NCBI RefSeq assembly: GCF_900142845.1
Contig: NZ_FSRU01000001.1
Span: 3,534,001-3,598,000, forward strand
From: Paraburkholderia phenazinium
GTDB taxonomy: Bacteria; Pseudomonadota; Gammaproteobacteria; Burkholderiales; Burkholderiaceae
Direction: 5' to 3'
DNA length: 64,000 bases
The position numbers and the translations under genes are program-made. The notes beneath the pieces are model-generated. The model was not told the origin of the DNA. It saw nothing but the letters and a program-made list of their open reading frames with translations, and did not search any database. Shown one piece after another: positions 62,124 through 64,000 of this stretch (positions within the stretch are counted from its first letter, which is position 1; each line of letters opens with the position of its first letter).

Positions 62124-64000
62124 TCATGGGAAGCTCTGACCTGGGAAGGCCACGAAGGCCTTGCTGCAATCCACGGTGGGCGGCGCCGTGATTGTCGTAT
62201 TGCGGGCCACCGTCACGTTGTTCGTGGTCGAGTTCGCCAGCGCGACGTTGACGTTGCCGCCGAGCGTGATGTTGGCGTCACTGGACGTGACCGACAGCGG
62301 CGCCACGTCCGCCACCACGTTATTCAACGTGATGCCCAGCGGATTCACCACCGCCGGACTCGGGACCGCCACGCTGCCGGTCGGCCAGCCCTGCAGGTTC
62401 GGACTCGCCGAATTGAAGCCCTGGAAGGTCCAGGACGCCGCGGTGAGCTCATGCAAGCCGTTGACGTTGATGTTCTGATAGCTCGGATACAACCCTGCAT
62501 TCCCGGTGGCCGTGTAGTACGGCGTGATGATGACGGCCGCCTGCGGCGTCGGATCGAGCGCGTTCGGACTCGGATTGCCCTGCATGCAGATGTTCGAGTA
62601 GTTGGCGTTCGAGACGAGACCGCCTTCGCTCCAGTTGGTCTTGATGCGCACGCCGTTGTCCGTGTAGTTCATGGACAGGTCATAGACGTTCACATTCGAT
62701 ACGCTTGGATAGACGAGTTGTCCCTGCACGGTAAGCGGCGTGGTGTTCGCTACCACAGCCGGGTCCGCCGTGGCGAGATTGGCAGGGTTGCCGTCCAGCC
62801 CCGAGGTCTGGCTGCCGATCGACATGCCGTGCCCATAAAAGAAGTGATTGTGGGCAACGGTGATGTTGTAGACGCGGCCGTCGGCGATATTCGATTCGCC
62901 TTTGATAGCCATATTGTCATCGCTATCGCTGATGTACGAATAAGCCACGAGGATGTTGCTGATGTCGCCGGTGAAGCTGCCGGCCGAGCCGGTATAGCCG
63001 CCCGGCAGTGCAGGCGATGCGGGCGTAGCCGACGTCGTCGGGCTCTTGCTGCCCGGATCGATGCCGTCGGTGTTCTTGATCGAGGCATAGCTGTACGGCG
63101 CGCCCCAATAGTTGTTCATTGCCTGATAGACCGCCGTCGGCGTGAAAATCTTCACGTTCCACGCGGTGAAGCCGTTGATGCCGGTGGGCGTGACGTGGAA
63201 TTTCGGCGCGTTCTGCAGCGTCAGGTTGAACAGCGTGAAGTTGTAGCCGTACAGCGGCTCGATCAGGCGCGGATTGTTTTCGTCCTCACCCGCGATCGCC
63301 TCATTGCCCTCCCAGCCCAGATCCCACCAGCTCATGTTGGTGCCGTCCGGACGCGTGATCAAGGGCGGCGCACCCGCTGCCGTGAGGTTCGCCGCCGTCG
63401 TGTACAACGGCTGGCCGCCCTGGCCGTCAATGGTCCCCGGCCCCATGATGGCGTTGTTGCTCGTGTAGATCTTCGACGTCCCGCTGTAGACCACGTTGCT
63501 GATCAGCGGCTTGCAACCGTCGTCGTTCGGATAGATCTGGCCGCAATAATAAGTACCGTTGCCGGCGATGGCGCTGGTTGCCGCACCCGTGGACGCAGCG
63601 TCCGGTGTGCCAGGCAGATTGGCGGTGGACGCACCCGTGGTACCGGATTCGTATTGCGTCGGATCGCGCGATGCAAACAGCGTCACGCCGTTGTCGATCA
63701 CCAGCGTCACGCCGCCGGGCATCGACAGCGGTCCGGTCAGAAACGCGTTGTTGGCGCCGCCCGCGCTCAGCTCGACTACGCCGTTGCTGCTCAGCGTGTT
63801 GGTGCTCGTGTATGCATTGGCCGCGTTCGCGCAGGCATACAGCGCCGCCTGGATGCGCGCCGTATCCGGTGCGGTGGAACCGGCCGTCGCCTCCGTGGTG
63901 GTCGGCAACAGGCCGTTGGCCTGCGTCGCGTAGCTGGCGGTCAGCCGGCATGCCGCGTTGGACGGCGGCAGGCTCGGCATGACCGGCGCGGCCGGCAGGT
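62124..64000 (-). CDS. Glycoside hydrolase family 28-like polygalacturonase (5' end outside window)
   Basis: The frame stays open to the right edge, so the N-terminal signal is missing; at least 624 residues are visible. A right-handed helix enzyme with GH28 motifs: NTDGIDPGSKS, SDDNMAIKG, YGHGMSIGSQ and RIKTN. These hold the catalytic Asp residues, the His and the Arg-Lys pair. It acts on pectate-like polysaccharide. It shares the downstream direction with the heptosyltransferase (16-bp gap), perhaps as one transcript. Large Thr/Ala/Asn-rich loops distinguish it from the GH28 at 39199-41202. Confidence 0.85.
   Translation of the reverse strand, partial: LPAAPVMPSLPPSNAACRLTASYATQANGLLPTTTEATAGSTAPDTARIQAALYACANAANAYTSTNTLSSNGVVELSAGGANNAFLTGPLSMPGGVTLVIDNGVTLFASRDPTQYESGTTGASTANLPGTPDAASTGAATSAIAGNGTYYCGQIYPNDDGCKPLISNVVYSGTSKIYTSNNAIMGPGTIDGQGGQPLYTTAANLTAAGAPPLITRPDGTNMSWWDLGWEGNEAIAGEDENNPRLIEPLYGYNFTLFNLTLQNAPKFHVTPTGINGFTAWNVKIFTPTAVYQAMNNYWGAPYSYASIKNTDGIDPGSKSPTTSATPASPALPGGYTGSAGSFTGDISNILVAYSYISDSDDNMAIKGESNIADGRVYNITVAHNHFFYGHGMSIGSQTSGLDGNPANLATADPAVVANTTPLTVQGQLVYPSVSNVNVYDLSMNYTDNGVRIKTNWSEGGLVSNANYSNICMQGNPSPNALDPTPQAAVIITPYYTATGNAGLYPSYQNINVNGLHELTAASWTFQGFNSASPNLQGWPTGSVAVPSPAVVNPLGITLNNVVADVAPLSVTSSDANITLGGNVNVALANSTTNNVTVARNTTITAPPTVDCSKAFVAFPGQSFP

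Overview
The window looks like part of a Burkholderia/Paraburkholderia-type chromosome or megaplasmid. The evidence is the high GC content, an FlhD homologue, many transporter and amino-acid/sugar-acid catabolic cassettes typical of soil and plant-associated Burkholderiaceae, and a Burkholderia-type contact-dependent inhibition locus in bcpA-I-O-B order. No rRNA, tRNA, CRISPR array or complete insertion sequence was recognised.

Layout. 0-1.7 kb: the end of an FlhD-like regulator and an EAL/HDOD protein. 1.7-6.0 kb (minus strand): an NMT1/SsuABC-like ABC importer with a NadC-family phosphoribosyltransferase. 6.3-12 kb: a LysR regulator, then a plus-strand run of VOC protein, PxpB and PxpC (5-oxoprolinase subunits), an MHS-type MFS carrier and a DUF1445/YcsI protein. 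12-21.3 kb: a RidA protein, two DadA-like flavoproteins, an HcnB-like flavoprotein, a small [2Fe-2S] subunit, a PotABCD-like importer and a divergent OccR/NocR-like LysR regulator, together resembling an opine or N-substituted amino acid catabolic island. 21.4-28.5 kb: two DapA-family lyases, two MFS carriers, a GlcD-type dehydrogenase and a GntR regulator with its likely operators. 28.6-38 kb: an FmdB-like zinc ribbon, a dihydropyrimidinase, a third DapA-family lyase and a second DadA/HcnB/ferredoxin trimeric dehydrogenase, divergent from a polar amino acid ABC importer. A second GntR regulator follows, and matching operators lie upstream of it and in the divergent promoter region.

38-47.4 kb is a pectin/uronate region: an SMP-30 lactonase, an exported GH28 polygalacturonase, uronate dehydrogenase, a chemoreceptor and a TRAP transporter. 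A second GH28 enzyme runs off the right edge.

48.2-60.7 kb is the most interesting part. It is a BcpAIOB two-partner-secretion/CDI locus with a 2956-residue effector, a small membrane immunity protein, an orphan toxin C-terminal module with its own membrane immunity gene, a degraded third module, a BcpO-like lipoprotein and the BcpB outer-membrane transporter. The two extra modules each restart at a (V/L)YN motif directly after the preceding immunity stop codon. One carries a one-base frameshift and the other a stop codon, so both look like silent cassettes. A TibC/Aah-type O-heptosyltransferase lies just upstream of bcpA and could modify this adhesin.
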